A DNA stretch of 64,000 nt from an uncultured Erythrobacter sp. (lineage in GTDB: Bacteria > Pseudomonadota > Alphaproteobacteria > Sphingomonadales > Sphingomonadaceae), in the NCBI RefSeq assembly GCF_958304185.1, contig NZ_OY284433.1:496001-560000 (forward strand), written 5' to 3'. Each line of letters starts with the position of its first letter. The first letter of the stretch is position 1. A program made the position numbers and the translations under genes. Below are positions 20,696-31,036 of the stretch, piece by piece. Below the pieces are notes generated by a model that worked only from the letters and a program-made list of their open reading frames with translations, was not told the origin of the DNA and searched no databases.

Positions 20696-21262
20696 ATGCC
20701 GGTTTCTGGAGCAAGGCTTACCCTTATCATCGGAGCGCTAGCCCTAGTGGCAACGTCCATGCCCGCGCAGGCGCAACTCAGCACCCTGCTTAACCGCGGC
20801 AAGCGCGGAGCGGATCGCGCCGAAACCTGCGGCGAGGGCAAAAAGGGCGACACGGCGCGCGGCGTGGTTGGTGGCCTTCTCGGCGGCGCGGTTAGAGATA
20901 TGGCGCGCAAAGCTCGCCTCCCATCGTTCGTCCCGGTCCCTGCATTTTCCGACCAGCTGACCGAAAGCATAGCCTGCCGGTTAGACCCCGAAGAGCAGAA
21001 ACAAGCAGCCGAAGCGACGCTTCAAGCCACCCGCGCTGATACGCAGGACGGTGCGGCGCAAGTAGGGGCGACCGCATCATGGAACTCATCCACGCGCGAT
21101 GATGTGAGCGGCACCTCTACCGTCACCCGACGCGAACGCGCCAAGGGCGATCTCGATTGCATTACCGTGACCGATGTCGTGATCGTTCAGGGCGAGGAGA
21201 CCCGTGCGGACAAGCGGATGTGCCGAGCGCCCGGTTCGGCGCGCTACTCGATCATCGCATGA
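20696..21262 (+). CDS. exported hypothetical protein with glycine-zipper segment
   Basis: About 188 aa, not recognised. A signal peptide is clear: short basic start, ALALVATSMPAQA, cleavage after AQA. It is followed by LSTLLNRGKRGADRAETCGEG and a glycine-zipper stretch GVVGGLLGGAVRDMA, which may insert in or contact a membrane. The rest is polar with two further Cys (IACRLD and LDCITV), possibly disulfide-bonded. ATG 20696 is supported by GGAGG 6 nt upstream; the in-frame ATG at 20678 has no site. It ends in an ATGA overlap with the next gene, so the two are probably coupled. Confidence 0.65.
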   Translation: MPVSGARLTLIIGALALVATSMPAQAQLSTLLNRGKRGADRAETCGEGKKGDTARGVVGGLLGGAVRDMARKARLPSFVPVPAFSDQLTESIACRLDPEEQKQAAEATLQATRADTQDGAAQVGATASWNSSTRDDVSGTSTVTRRERAKGDLDCITVTDVVIVQGEETRADKRMCRAPGSARYSIIA

Positions 21263-21969
21263 TGCGCGGCGTCCGCGCATTGGCTGTGTTGGCGGCGTTC
21301 GTGTTCCTGACGGGCGCGACGGCGATGGATCCGGACAATCCTACCTGCCCCGCTCAGCCCGATTTCGGGCCGAAAACGCCGATGACGCTGAAAACGGCGC
21401 AGCGCGGCGGCAAGCGCGTCTTGCTGGCCGAGGGAACAGTTGATCCGACCTTGCCGACCCGGTTGAAGGCGGCAATTGAGGCGGACGACCAGATCGAGGA
21501 AATCTGGCTTCGTTCGCGGGGCGGCGATGTCAGCGCGGGGAATGAAGCGGGGCGGGTCATCCGGTCCTATCGCGGGATGCTGACCCGGGTGCCTTCAGGC
21601 TGGACGTGCTTTTCGGCCTGCAACTTCGTCTTCATGGGCGGCGACCGCCGGGTCATCGACGAAGGCGGGGTGTTTATGGTTCATATGTTCACTCACACGA
21701 ATGACCGCGCGCTGATCGATGAAGTGGTGATCGAAGGGAGCAAGGCGACCACCGAGCTAATCACCAGCATCGAGCAATCCTCCGCAATGCTGGCAAGCGA
21801 GGATAATGATTTTCTCATCCGCATGGGCATCAGCCGCAAGCTTTTGACCGACATCATGTACAAGCAGCAGGCCGTTAAGCGCGACGACAATCCAAGCACG
21901 CGCTATTGCCTCAGCCAAGCTGAAGTGCGCGAATACAATGTCATGCCGGTCGAGAAGCCGGCCCCCTGA
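21259..21969 (+). CDS. exported ClpP/crotonase-fold-like hypothetical protein
   Basis: About 236 aa. A signal peptide (ALAVLAAFVFLTGATA) leads into a domain resembling the periplasmic ClpP-like proteins. IWLRSRGGDVSAGNEAGRVIRSY aligns with the oxyanion strand of ClpP-fold serine peptidases. WTCFSACNFVFMGGDRRVI places a Ser in SAC where the nucleophile would be, and VFMVHMF could supply the histidine. Catalysis is therefore possible but unproven. The start ATG 21259 overlaps the preceding stop as ATGA. A second ATG follows directly at 21262. Target unknown. Confidence 0.65.
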   Translation: MMRGVRALAVLAAFVFLTGATAMDPDNPTCPAQPDFGPKTPMTLKTAQRGGKRVLLAEGTVDPTLPTRLKAAIEADDQIEEIWLRSRGGDVSAGNEAGRVIRSYRGMLTRVPSGWTCFSACNFVFMGGDRRVIDEGGVFMVHMFTHTNDRALIDEVVIEGSKATTELITSIEQSSAMLASEDNDFLIRMGISRKLLTDIMYKQQAVKRDDNPSTRYCLSQAEVREYNVMPVEKPAP

Positions 21970-21987
21970 CGGGCGCGAATTTAATCC

Positions 21988-22818
21988 CTACCCGTGCCCC
22001 ATGCCTCGCGCGGTGCGGGCCAGCGCCAGCACGCTTTCGCTGGGCATCGGTTGGGCGCGCAGGAAGCCCTGCCAGTAATCGCAGCCTTCAGCGGTGATCG
22101 CGGCGCGCTGGATTTCGTCCTCGATCCCCTCGGCATAGACCGCGAGGCCCAGCGCCCGGCCCAACGCCACAATCGCGCGCAGCACAGCCAGCGCAGTGGC
22201 GTCGCCCGGCACGCCTTCGACCATCGCCTTGTCGAGCTTCAGCGCATCCAGCGGCAGTTCGCGCAGGTAACGGAAATTGCAGAACCCCGCGCCGAAATCG
22301 TCGAGTGCGGTGCGGAAGCCCAGCCCCCGCAGCGCCTTCAGCGCGGACGCCGCTTGGGCAAGATTGCGCAGCAGCAGATCCTCGGTGATCTCTAGCATCA
22401 GCCGCTGCGGCGCGATTTCCGAACGGCCAATCAGCGCGGCGAAATCGGCGGCAAAGCGCGGATCGCCCAATTCCTCGGGCGTGATATTGAGCGACAGGGT
22501 CAGATTGTCCGGCCAGGTCGCCGCATCCTCCAGCGCGCGGGCGACCACGTGGCGCGACAGCGGAGCGACCAGTGCGGCCTTCTCGGCCACGGCAAACAGA
22601 TCGCGCGCGCCAATGGCGCCCAGCGTCGGGTGCCGCCAGCGCGCCAACGCCTCAGCCCCCACGACAGCGCCGGTGACGCAGGAGAATTGCGGCTGGAACA
22701 ACACTTCGATCTCGCGCCGGTCGAGCGCGCTCAGCAGATCGGCTTCGAGCACACCAGAGCTCACGCCCGGAAAGCGCCCGCGCACTGCGCCCCGCAAGGA
22801 TGTCCGACCCTGTTCCAT
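21988..22818 (-). CDS. stand-alone EAL-domain c-di-GMP phosphodiesterase
   Basis: About 276 aa, an EAL domain with only some 40 residues before it and no membrane segment, so probably a cytosolic enzyme. All catalytic motifs are intact: AEALARW, LNITPEEL, LEITED, LDDFGAGFCNF, LKLDKAMV, YAEGIED and the Gln in YWQGFL. It hydrolyses c-di-GMP to pGpG. Several ATGs are possible (22845, 22821, 22818); 22818 has AAGGA 5 nt upstream. It is convergent with the exported ClpP-like gene and divergent from NAD kinase. Confidence 0.9.
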   Translation of the reverse strand: MEQGRTSLRGAVRGRFPGVSSGVLEADLLSALDRREIEVLFQPQFSCVTGAVVGAEALARWRHPTLGAIGARDLFAVAEKAALVAPLSRHVVARALEDAATWPDNLTLSLNITPEELGDPRFAADFAALIGRSEIAPQRLMLEITEDLLLRNLAQAASALKALRGLGFRTALDDFGAGFCNFRYLRELPLDALKLDKAMVEGVPGDATALAVLRAIVALGRALGLAVYAEGIEDEIQRAAITAEGCDYWQGFLRAQPMPSESVLALARTARGMGHG

Positions 22819-22962
22819 CATATTCCTTATGCCCCGCTCCCCCATAACCATTGAATGCAAGCCTGCCTCGCATCAATTGCAATCCGCCCGAATCTGGCAC
22901 ATCAGGGACCACGCCGAGCGATGCGCCGGGGATAAGTGGCGAGCGCTGCCTGAGGGGGATGA

Positions 22963-23757
22963 ATGGCGAGCAATGGTACGAGCTTTCAGCGGTTGGCGCT
23001 GCTCGCGTCGGACACGGCACGCGCGCAGGAAGCCCATGATGCGCTACTGAGCCAAGGCGACTGGGTGCCGCTGGACGAGGCCGATGCCGTCGTCGTGCTC
23101 GGCGGTGACGGGTTCATGCTCCAGACTCTGCACGCGATGCTGGATGAAGGCCGCGTTGTCCCGGCCTTCGGGATGAACCTTGGCACAGTCGGGTTTCTGA
23201 TGAACCGTTATGACCGGCGGGCGGCGATTGCCACGCGGGTCAACAAGGCGCGCCACTGGTCGATCTCGCCCTTGCGGGTCGAGGCGGTGACGCAAGACGG
23301 CGAAACGCATGTGATGAGCGCGATCAACGAAATCTCGCTGCTGCGCGAGACTCGCCAGACCGCTAAGATCGAAGTCTCCGTGGGGGATCGGGTGCGCATC
23401 CGTGAGCTCGTGTGTGACGGGGTGCTGGTGGCGACGCCGGCGGGATCGACCGCCTATAACCTTTCGGCCAATGGCCCGATCCTGCCGCTGGACAGCAAGA
23501 TGCTGGCACTGACCCCGATCAGCCCGTTCCGCCCGCGACGCTGGAAGGGGGCTATCCTGCCCGACCGGATGAAGATCGTCCTGCGCGTGCTCGACCCGGC
23601 CAAGCGCCCGGTGGCCGCAGTCGCCGACCAGAAGGAACTGCGCGACATCGCCGAAGTCCGGCTCGAGATTGCGCGGGACAGCGCGCTCACGCTCCTGTTC
23701 GATCCGGGACAGAGCCTTGAGGAACGGATCGTCGCCGAGCAGTTCATCACGGCGTAG
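22963..23757 (+). CDS. nadK: NAD kinase
   Basis: 264 aa. It phosphorylates NAD to NADP with ATP. The GGDG phosphate-binding motif is in VVVLGGDGFMLQTLH, followed by FGMNLGTVGFLMN, the NE motif in AINEISLLRE, and the conserved CDGVLVATPAGSTAYNLSANGPI. The length matches the shorter proteobacterial form. ATG 22963 has AGGGGG about 7 nt upstream. It lies 145 bp from the divergent EAL gene and before tRNA-Asn. Confidence 0.93.
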   Translation: MASNGTSFQRLALLASDTARAQEAHDALLSQGDWVPLDEADAVVVLGGDGFMLQTLHAMLDEGRVVPAFGMNLGTVGFLMNRYDRRAAIATRVNKARHWSISPLRVEAVTQDGETHVMSAINEISLLRETRQTAKIEVSVGDRVRIRELVCDGVLVATPAGSTAYNLSANGPILPLDSKMLALTPISPFRPRRWKGAILPDRMKIVLRVLDPAKRPVAAVADQKELRDIAEVRLEIARDSALTLLFDPGQSLEERIVAEQFITA

Positions 23758-23902
23758 TTTTTCCCAAGGCTAGGCCGCCTTGCGATCACCTTGCGCGCAA
23801 TGGTACGAACGAGCGATGGCCGGTCAAAACCCTCTTGCAATCATCCGCACCGCCCCATATAGGCGCGCTTCCGCTCTTCCTGAGACCGCTTGGAAGAGTT
23901 GC

Positions 23903-23977
23903 TCCCCGATAGCTCAGCGGTAGAGTAGGTGACTGTTAATCACTTGGCCGTAGGTTCGAATCCTACTCGGGGAGCCA
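23903..23977 (+). tRNA. tRNA-Asn (anticodon GTT)
   Basis: The acceptor stem TCCCCGA pairs with TCGGGGA before G-CCA. The D arm is AGCTCAGCGGTAGAGT. The anticodon arm is GTGA CTGTTAA TCAC with GTT as anticodon. The T arm has TAGGTTCGAATCCTA. The 3' CCA is encoded. It reads both Asn codons. Confidence 0.97.
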
Positions 23978-24196
23978 ATTTCTTTTCTCAGAAGGCCAGC
24001 TTTGTTCCCGAAGGTTCCTGCATCATGTGGGCGCCGCGCGGTGGATCGCCGATCTGGCGATGGGGCATCCGCTTCTGATTGACCGGGCCTGCTAGAACGC
24101 CCTGGCCGCCCCCAAGAGGTAGCGCGGATTAGCCCTTCGGTTTTCACATAGATCAGTTTATTGCTGCGCGCCTGTTCTCGCCTTCAGGAGGCGCAT

Positions 24197-24331
24197 ATGC
24201 CAGCAACTGATGAACCGACTCACCACAAGCATGCTCGCACCAAGTCGGCACGCAAGGCCGCAGAAGACAAGCTGGCGCAGGAATCGTTGGAGGCCAAGAT
24301 CACGAAGCCGGACTCAGCGGACGGCAAATAG
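24197..24331 (+). CDS. 44-aa basic hypothetical protein
   Basis: ATG 24197 has a near-perfect AGGAGG 6 nt upstream (24187-24192 region), and the frame ends at TAG 24331. The peptide starts MPATDEPTHHKHARTKSARK, is rich in Lys, Ala, Glu and Asp, and has no membrane segment. It is probably helical or disordered and nucleic-acid-binding is possible but not shown. The 219-bp gap after tRNA-Asn could carry its promoter. I do not recognise the family. The strong ribosome-binding site is the main support. Confidence 0.55.
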   Translation: MPATDEPTHHKHARTKSARKAAEDKLAQESLEAKITKPDSADGK

Positions 24332-24410
24332 GCCTAGTGATTTGGCGATAACGCGGGATGGGTTGTCGCTGCTACCCCCTCTGCTCACCGCAATCCTGCC
24401 TGAGCGCAGC

Positions 24411-25169
24411 CTAAACGCCCACCAGCAACCGCACGCCGACTACCAGCACCAGAAGCGCGGTCAGCCAGCGGATCCACTGCGGCGGCAGCACGCGGGTCGC
24501 CATCAGGCTGCCCACCTGCCCGCCGATCACCACCGCAATCAGCAAGGGCAGCGCTGCGCCGAGCGCCTGCCCGAATAGATCGGGGCCGTTCTTCACCAGC
24601 TGCCCCGCAAGCCCGAATAGCGAATTGACGAGGATGAACAGGCTCGCCGTCGCCGCGATCCCGCGCGCTTCATGCCAGCGTACAAGATGCAGCAAGGGGC
24701 TGAGGAACACCCCGCCCCCGATCCCGACCAGCCCGGCAAAATAGCCCAGCGGCGCGGCGGCGAGCGGCATCCAGCGCGCGAACCGGGTCGGCGCGCCCTC
24801 GGCGTTCTCACGCACCGGCACTAGCATGAAGAGGCTCGTCAGCACAAGACTGGCGCCCAGCAGCGTCAGAAAGGTCGCCTCCTTGATCGGGGTCAGACCG
24901 CCAAGGAAGCTCGCCGGAGCGCCCAGCGCCACGATCACCAGCGCTTTCTTCCACGGGGTCAGCCCCGCGCGGGCGAAGCGGATCGAACCGCCCGTCACCA
25001 CCACGATATTGCAGGCAAGCGAAACCAGCGGCAGCAGGCGGTAATCGAGGCCCGACAGCGCCAGCAGCGCCGAATAGGTCGACCCGCCGCCGAAGCCGAC
25101 GCTGGCATAGAGCAGCGCGGTGACCAGAAAGGCGAAAGCCAGCAGTGCCGGAACCGCCCCGATCATCAT
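24411..25169 (-). CDS. TauE/SafE (TSUP) family membrane transporter
   Basis: 252 aa with about seven to eight hydrophobic helices. The duplicated signature of the sulfite-exporter/anion-permease family is visible: LLYASVGFGGGSTYSALLAL in the first half and FAGLVGIGGGVFLSPLLHL in the second. Members export sulfite, sulfoacetate or other organic anions; the substrate here is unknown. ATG pairs at 25169 and 25166 with AAGG close by. It stands alone, 28 bp downstream of secA on the same strand. Confidence 0.85.
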   Translation of the reverse strand: MMIGAVPALLAFAFLVTALLYASVGFGGGSTYSALLALSGLDYRLLPLVSLACNIVVVTGGSIRFARAGLTPWKKALVIVALGAPASFLGGLTPIKEATFLTLLGASLVLTSLFMLVPVRENAEGAPTRFARWMPLAAAPLGYFAGLVGIGGGVFLSPLLHLVRWHEARGIAATASLFILVNSLFGLAGQLVKNGPDLFGQALGAALPLLIAVVIGGQVGSLMATRVLPPQWIRWLTALLVLVVGVRLLVGV

Positions 25170-25197
25170 CGCCTTCGCCTAAGCCTGCGCGCGCCGG

Positions 25198-27960
<2,763 letters not shown>

Positions 27961-28081
27961 AGGGGCAAACCTTTGATGCGGACGGCAGCCCGGCGTGCGG
28001 GCCCGAAACGGAAAATGGGGAAAGAGCACGCGGCCTTGAGGCCCGGCGCGCAGAAATTAGTACGGGAACGAGGAAACGCGC

Positions 28082-28366
28082 CTATTCGAAGGCGCGTTCG
28101 ATACCCATCAGGACCGGCAGACGCAGCGTTTCCGGCTTGGCCGGAGCGCGGCGCGGCGCTTCAACCGCGCGGGTGGCGCTGATCGTCGCGGGTGCAGGCT
28201 GCACGGCGACGTGTTCGCCGCCAACCGCCTCATCGCCCGCAGCAGCAGCGATGCTGGAACCACAAGCCAGCGCTTCAGCCAAAGACGCCTGCGCCGGGCC
28301 GCCAAGAGCGACAAGGCCTGTAAGCAGGGCCAGAAAGGCAAGAAAACGCCGGGTCATTGTGGACAT
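28082..28366 (-). CDS. small exported hypothetical protein
   Basis: 94 aa from ATG 28366 (or 91 aa from 28357; neither has a clear Shine-Dalgarno). The N-terminus TRRFLAFLALLTGLVALGGPAQA is a good signal peptide with cleavage after AQA. The mature part is about 65 aa, Ala/Pro-rich, with one Cys. It lies between secA (same strand, 121 bp downstream) and the divergent argJ. Function not recognised. Confidence 0.55.
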   Translation of the reverse strand: MSTMTRRFLAFLALLTGLVALGGPAQASLAEALACGSSIAAAAGDEAVGGEHVAVQPAPATISATRAVEAPRRAPAKPETLRLPVLMGIERAFE

Positions 28367-28444
28367 AGATAGGGAATCGCGCGCGTTTCGTCCACCTGAT
28401 TTGCGGATTTACGCCGCCGCGTCCCCCGCCTAGATGCGCTCGCC

Positions 28445-29671
28445 ATGAATATTCAACGCTCGCCCCTCGCTCGCCCCTTCCCTGAACTGCCCCCCATCGC
28501 GGGCGTCACGCTGCGCGTTGCGCGTGCGCGGTACAAGACGTGGGACCGCTGCGACCTGACCTTTGCCGAGCTGGCCGAGGGCACCAGCGTCGCGGGCGTC
28601 TTCACCAAGAGCGCCTGTGCCTCGTCCGAAGTCGAACTCGGACGCGAGGCGGTGAAACAGGGGCGCGCGCGGGCGCTGATCGTGAATGCGGGCAACTCCA
28701 ATGCCTTTACCGGCTGGCGCGGGCGTGAGGCGGTCGAGGCGATCCAGGCGCAAGTGAGCGCAGCCTTGGGCTGCGGCGTGGCCGAGGTGTTCGTCTCCTC
28801 AACCGGGGTGATCGGCGTGCCGCTGCCCAAGGACAAGGCGCGCGCCGGGATCGAAGCTGCTCTGGTGGCGGAGCCCTGCGGCTGGGAGGATGCGACCAAC
28901 GCGATCGGCACCACCGATACCTTCGCCAAGGGCGCTGGCGCTTCGGCAATGGTGGGCGGCACGCGGGTGGAGCTCGCCGGGATCATCAAGGGCAGCGGCA
29001 TGATCGCGCCCGACATGGCGACCATGCTCGGCTATATCTTCACCGATGCCGATGTGGCCCCGGCCTTTCTCCAAGAAGCGCTTGAACGCGCCAATGCGGC
29101 GACATTCAGCTGCATCACAGTCGATGGCGACACCTCAACCAGCGACACGGTGATGGTGTTCGCTACCGCCAAGGCGGGCAATGCGCGGATCGACAGCTGG
29201 GACAGCCCCGGCGCGGATGCCTTTGCTGCGGCGCTGGCCGATGTGTGCCGCCAGCTTGCCCAGCTGGTGGTGCGCGACGGGGAAGGCGCGGCCAAATTCA
29301 TCACCATTCGCGTTAGCGGCGCGGCCAGCGATGACAGCGCGCGGCGCGTGGGCCTCAGCATCGCCAACTCGCCGCTGGTGAAGACCGCGATTGCGGGTGA
29401 GGATGCGAACTGGGGCCGCGTGGTCATGGCAGTTGGCAAGGCGGGCGAACCGGCTGATCGCGACAAGCTCTCAATCGCGTTCGGCGGGGTCGGGGCCGCG
29501 CGCGACGGCTTGCCGGTCGAAGGCTATGACGAAGCCCCGGTGGCCGCTCACCTGAAGGGCGAGGACATCGACATCGCCGTCGATCTCGGCCTCGGGGACG
29601 GGCGCGCAACGGTGTGGACCTGCGATCTCACCCACGGCTATATCGCTATCAACGCGGACTATCGTTCGTGA
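28445..29671 (+). CDS. argJ: ArgJ, glutamate N-acetyltransferase / amino-acid acetyltransferase
   Basis: 408 aa. ArgJ recycles the acetyl group from N-acetylornithine to glutamate in the cyclic arginine pathway. It is an Ntn-like protein that self-cleaves before a Thr: here IAPDMATMLGYIFTDA, with the Thr in ATMLGY. Also typical are AGVFTKSAC, IVNAGNSNA, VSSTGVIG, and the C-terminal YIAINADYRS. Whether it also makes N-acetylglutamate from acetyl-CoA cannot be told from sequence. Its stop overlaps the next gene's GTG start. Confidence 0.96.
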   Translation: MNIQRSPLARPFPELPPIAGVTLRVARARYKTWDRCDLTFAELAEGTSVAGVFTKSACASSEVELGREAVKQGRARALIVNAGNSNAFTGWRGREAVEAIQAQVSAALGCGVAEVFVSSTGVIGVPLPKDKARAGIEAALVAEPCGWEDATNAIGTTDTFAKGAGASAMVGGTRVELAGIIKGSGMIAPDMATMLGYIFTDADVAPAFLQEALERANAATFSCITVDGDTSTSDTVMVFATAKAGNARIDSWDSPGADAFAAALADVCRQLAQLVVRDGEGAAKFITIRVSGAASDDSARRVGLSIANSPLVKTAIAGEDANWGRVVMAVGKAGEPADRDKLSIAFGGVGAARDGLPVEGYDEAPVAAHLKGEDIDIAVDLGLGDGRATVWTCDLTHGYIAINADYRS

Positions 29672-30468
29672 GCCTGTCTGCCCTCGACGCTGAAATCCGC
29701 GATCTGATGCGGTTTGCGGCGCAGCGCTCGATGCTGCCGCGCTTCCGCAACCTTGCCGCGGGCGAAGTCGAAATGAAGGGCGCGGATGATCCGATCACCA
29801 TCGTCGACCGCGAAGTCGAAACCTTTCTTACCGAAGCGCTGACCAAGCTTGCTCCGGGCGTTGCAGTGGTGGGCGAGGAAGCGGTGCACGTGGACAAGAG
29901 CGTGCTCGATCACCTCTCGGGCCAATGCTGGATCATCGATCCGCTCGATGGCACCGCCAACTTCGCGGAAGGCAAGGAACCCTTCGGCATCATTATCGCG
30001 CTGGCCGACGCGGGCCGCGCGGTCGCGGGGTGGATCTATGATCCAAACAAGGATCGCTTCTGCCACACTCGCTCGGGCGAAGGGGCCTTCGTCAATGGTG
30101 AGCGGATTGCGGCGCGCACCACCGGGCAGGAACGCCCCGTCTCCGCCGTCAGCCGCATTTTCCTCACCCCCGAGCAATCGGCGATGGTCGATGCCAAGCT
30201 GGCGCCGCACTACACGCTGGTCGACATCCCCCGCTGCGCCGCCGAACAATACCCCCGCCTCGCGCTGGGCGAGAACGACGTCTCCAGCTTCAAGCGCACG
30301 CTGGCGTGGGATCACGCTGCCGGCATCCTCTGGCTCAACGAAGCGGGCGGCAAGGCCGCGCGGCTTGATGGCAGCGAATACCGGGTGGACGAGGCCGACA
30401 AGCCGGGGCTCGTCGGCGCGTCCAGCCCGGCAATCTGGGACGAATTTGTCGCGCGGGTGCTGGCTTAA
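29668..30468 (+). CDS. inositol-monophosphatase-family phosphatase
   Basis: About 266 aa. The metal-dependent phosphatase signature is complete: DDPITIVDREVE, GEEAV, IDPLDGTANF and WDHAAGILWLNEAGG. Members act on inositol phosphate, fructose bisphosphate, histidinol phosphate or 3'-phosphoadenosine phosphate; in alphaproteobacteria close relatives include histidinol-phosphatase HisN, so a role in amino-acid synthesis next to argJ is plausible but not proven. The GTG at 29668 overlaps the argJ stop as GTGA. The frame upstream of it is not conserved. Confidence 0.85.
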   Translation: MSLSALDAEIRDLMRFAAQRSMLPRFRNLAAGEVEMKGADDPITIVDREVETFLTEALTKLAPGVAVVGEEAVHVDKSVLDHLSGQCWIIDPLDGTANFAEGKEPFGIIIALADAGRAVAGWIYDPNKDRFCHTRSGEGAFVNGERIAARTTGQERPVSAVSRIFLTPEQSAMVDAKLAPHYTLVDIPRCAAEQYPRLALGENDVSSFKRTLAWDHAAGILWLNEAGGKAARLDGSEYRVDEADKPGLVGASSPAIWDEFVARVLA

Positions 30469-30645
30469 AACAGCTTTCCTACTCGCGCGCAGTTTGCCAG
30501 CCATGCGCGCATGACCCGCACCGCCGCCCAGCCCGCCCCTGTCACGTCGTCCGGAATGGGGGCCGGATCAGGGGCAGTTTTTCTGTTTCTGGACAGTGTC
30601 TCATGTGTCTCCAACAGGCCCGCAGATGCAGGCCCGGTTGGCAAA

Positions 30646-30966
30646 TCAGAGCTCGCTTTCGAGCCAGGCCTTGAGCTGTCCCTTGGGCGCCGCGCCAAGC
30701 TTGCGCGCGACCGCCTCACCGTTCTTGAACAGCACCATCAGCGGGATCGACTGCACGCCCATCTGCGCGGCGATATCGGTGTTCTCCATGATGTCGATCT
30801 TGGCGATCTTCACCTTACCGGCGAGCTCGTCGCTGATCTCTTCGAGTGCAGGAGCGATCATCTTGCAGGGGCCGCACCAATCGGCCCAGAAATCCACCAG
30901 CACGGGGGTGTCGCTGTCCAGCACATCGGCCTGAAAGCTTGCATCGGTCACGTTGACGGTCGCCAT
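30646..30966 (-). CDS. trxA: thioredoxin TrxA
   Basis: 106 aa. The redox-active CGPC is at residues 31-34 in [15 protein letters not shown], with the cis-Pro in QSIPLMVLF. Cytosolic disulfide reductant. ATG 30966 has AAAGGAGA 8 nt upstream. It follows addA by 70 bp, the last gene of the tsaE-amgK-murU-addB-addA-trxA run, and may also have its own promoter in that gap. Confidence 0.97.
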   Translation of the reverse strand: MATVNVTDASFQADVLDSDTPVLVDFWADWCGPCKMIAPALEEISDELAGKVKIAKIDIMENTDIAAQMGVQSIPLMVLFKNGEAVARKLGAAPKGQLKAWLESEL

Positions 30967-31036
30967 TTCGAATTCTCCTTTGCCGACGACCATAAGAGCG
31001 CCGGTCATGTGAATGCAATCTAATGCGCAGGGCTGT

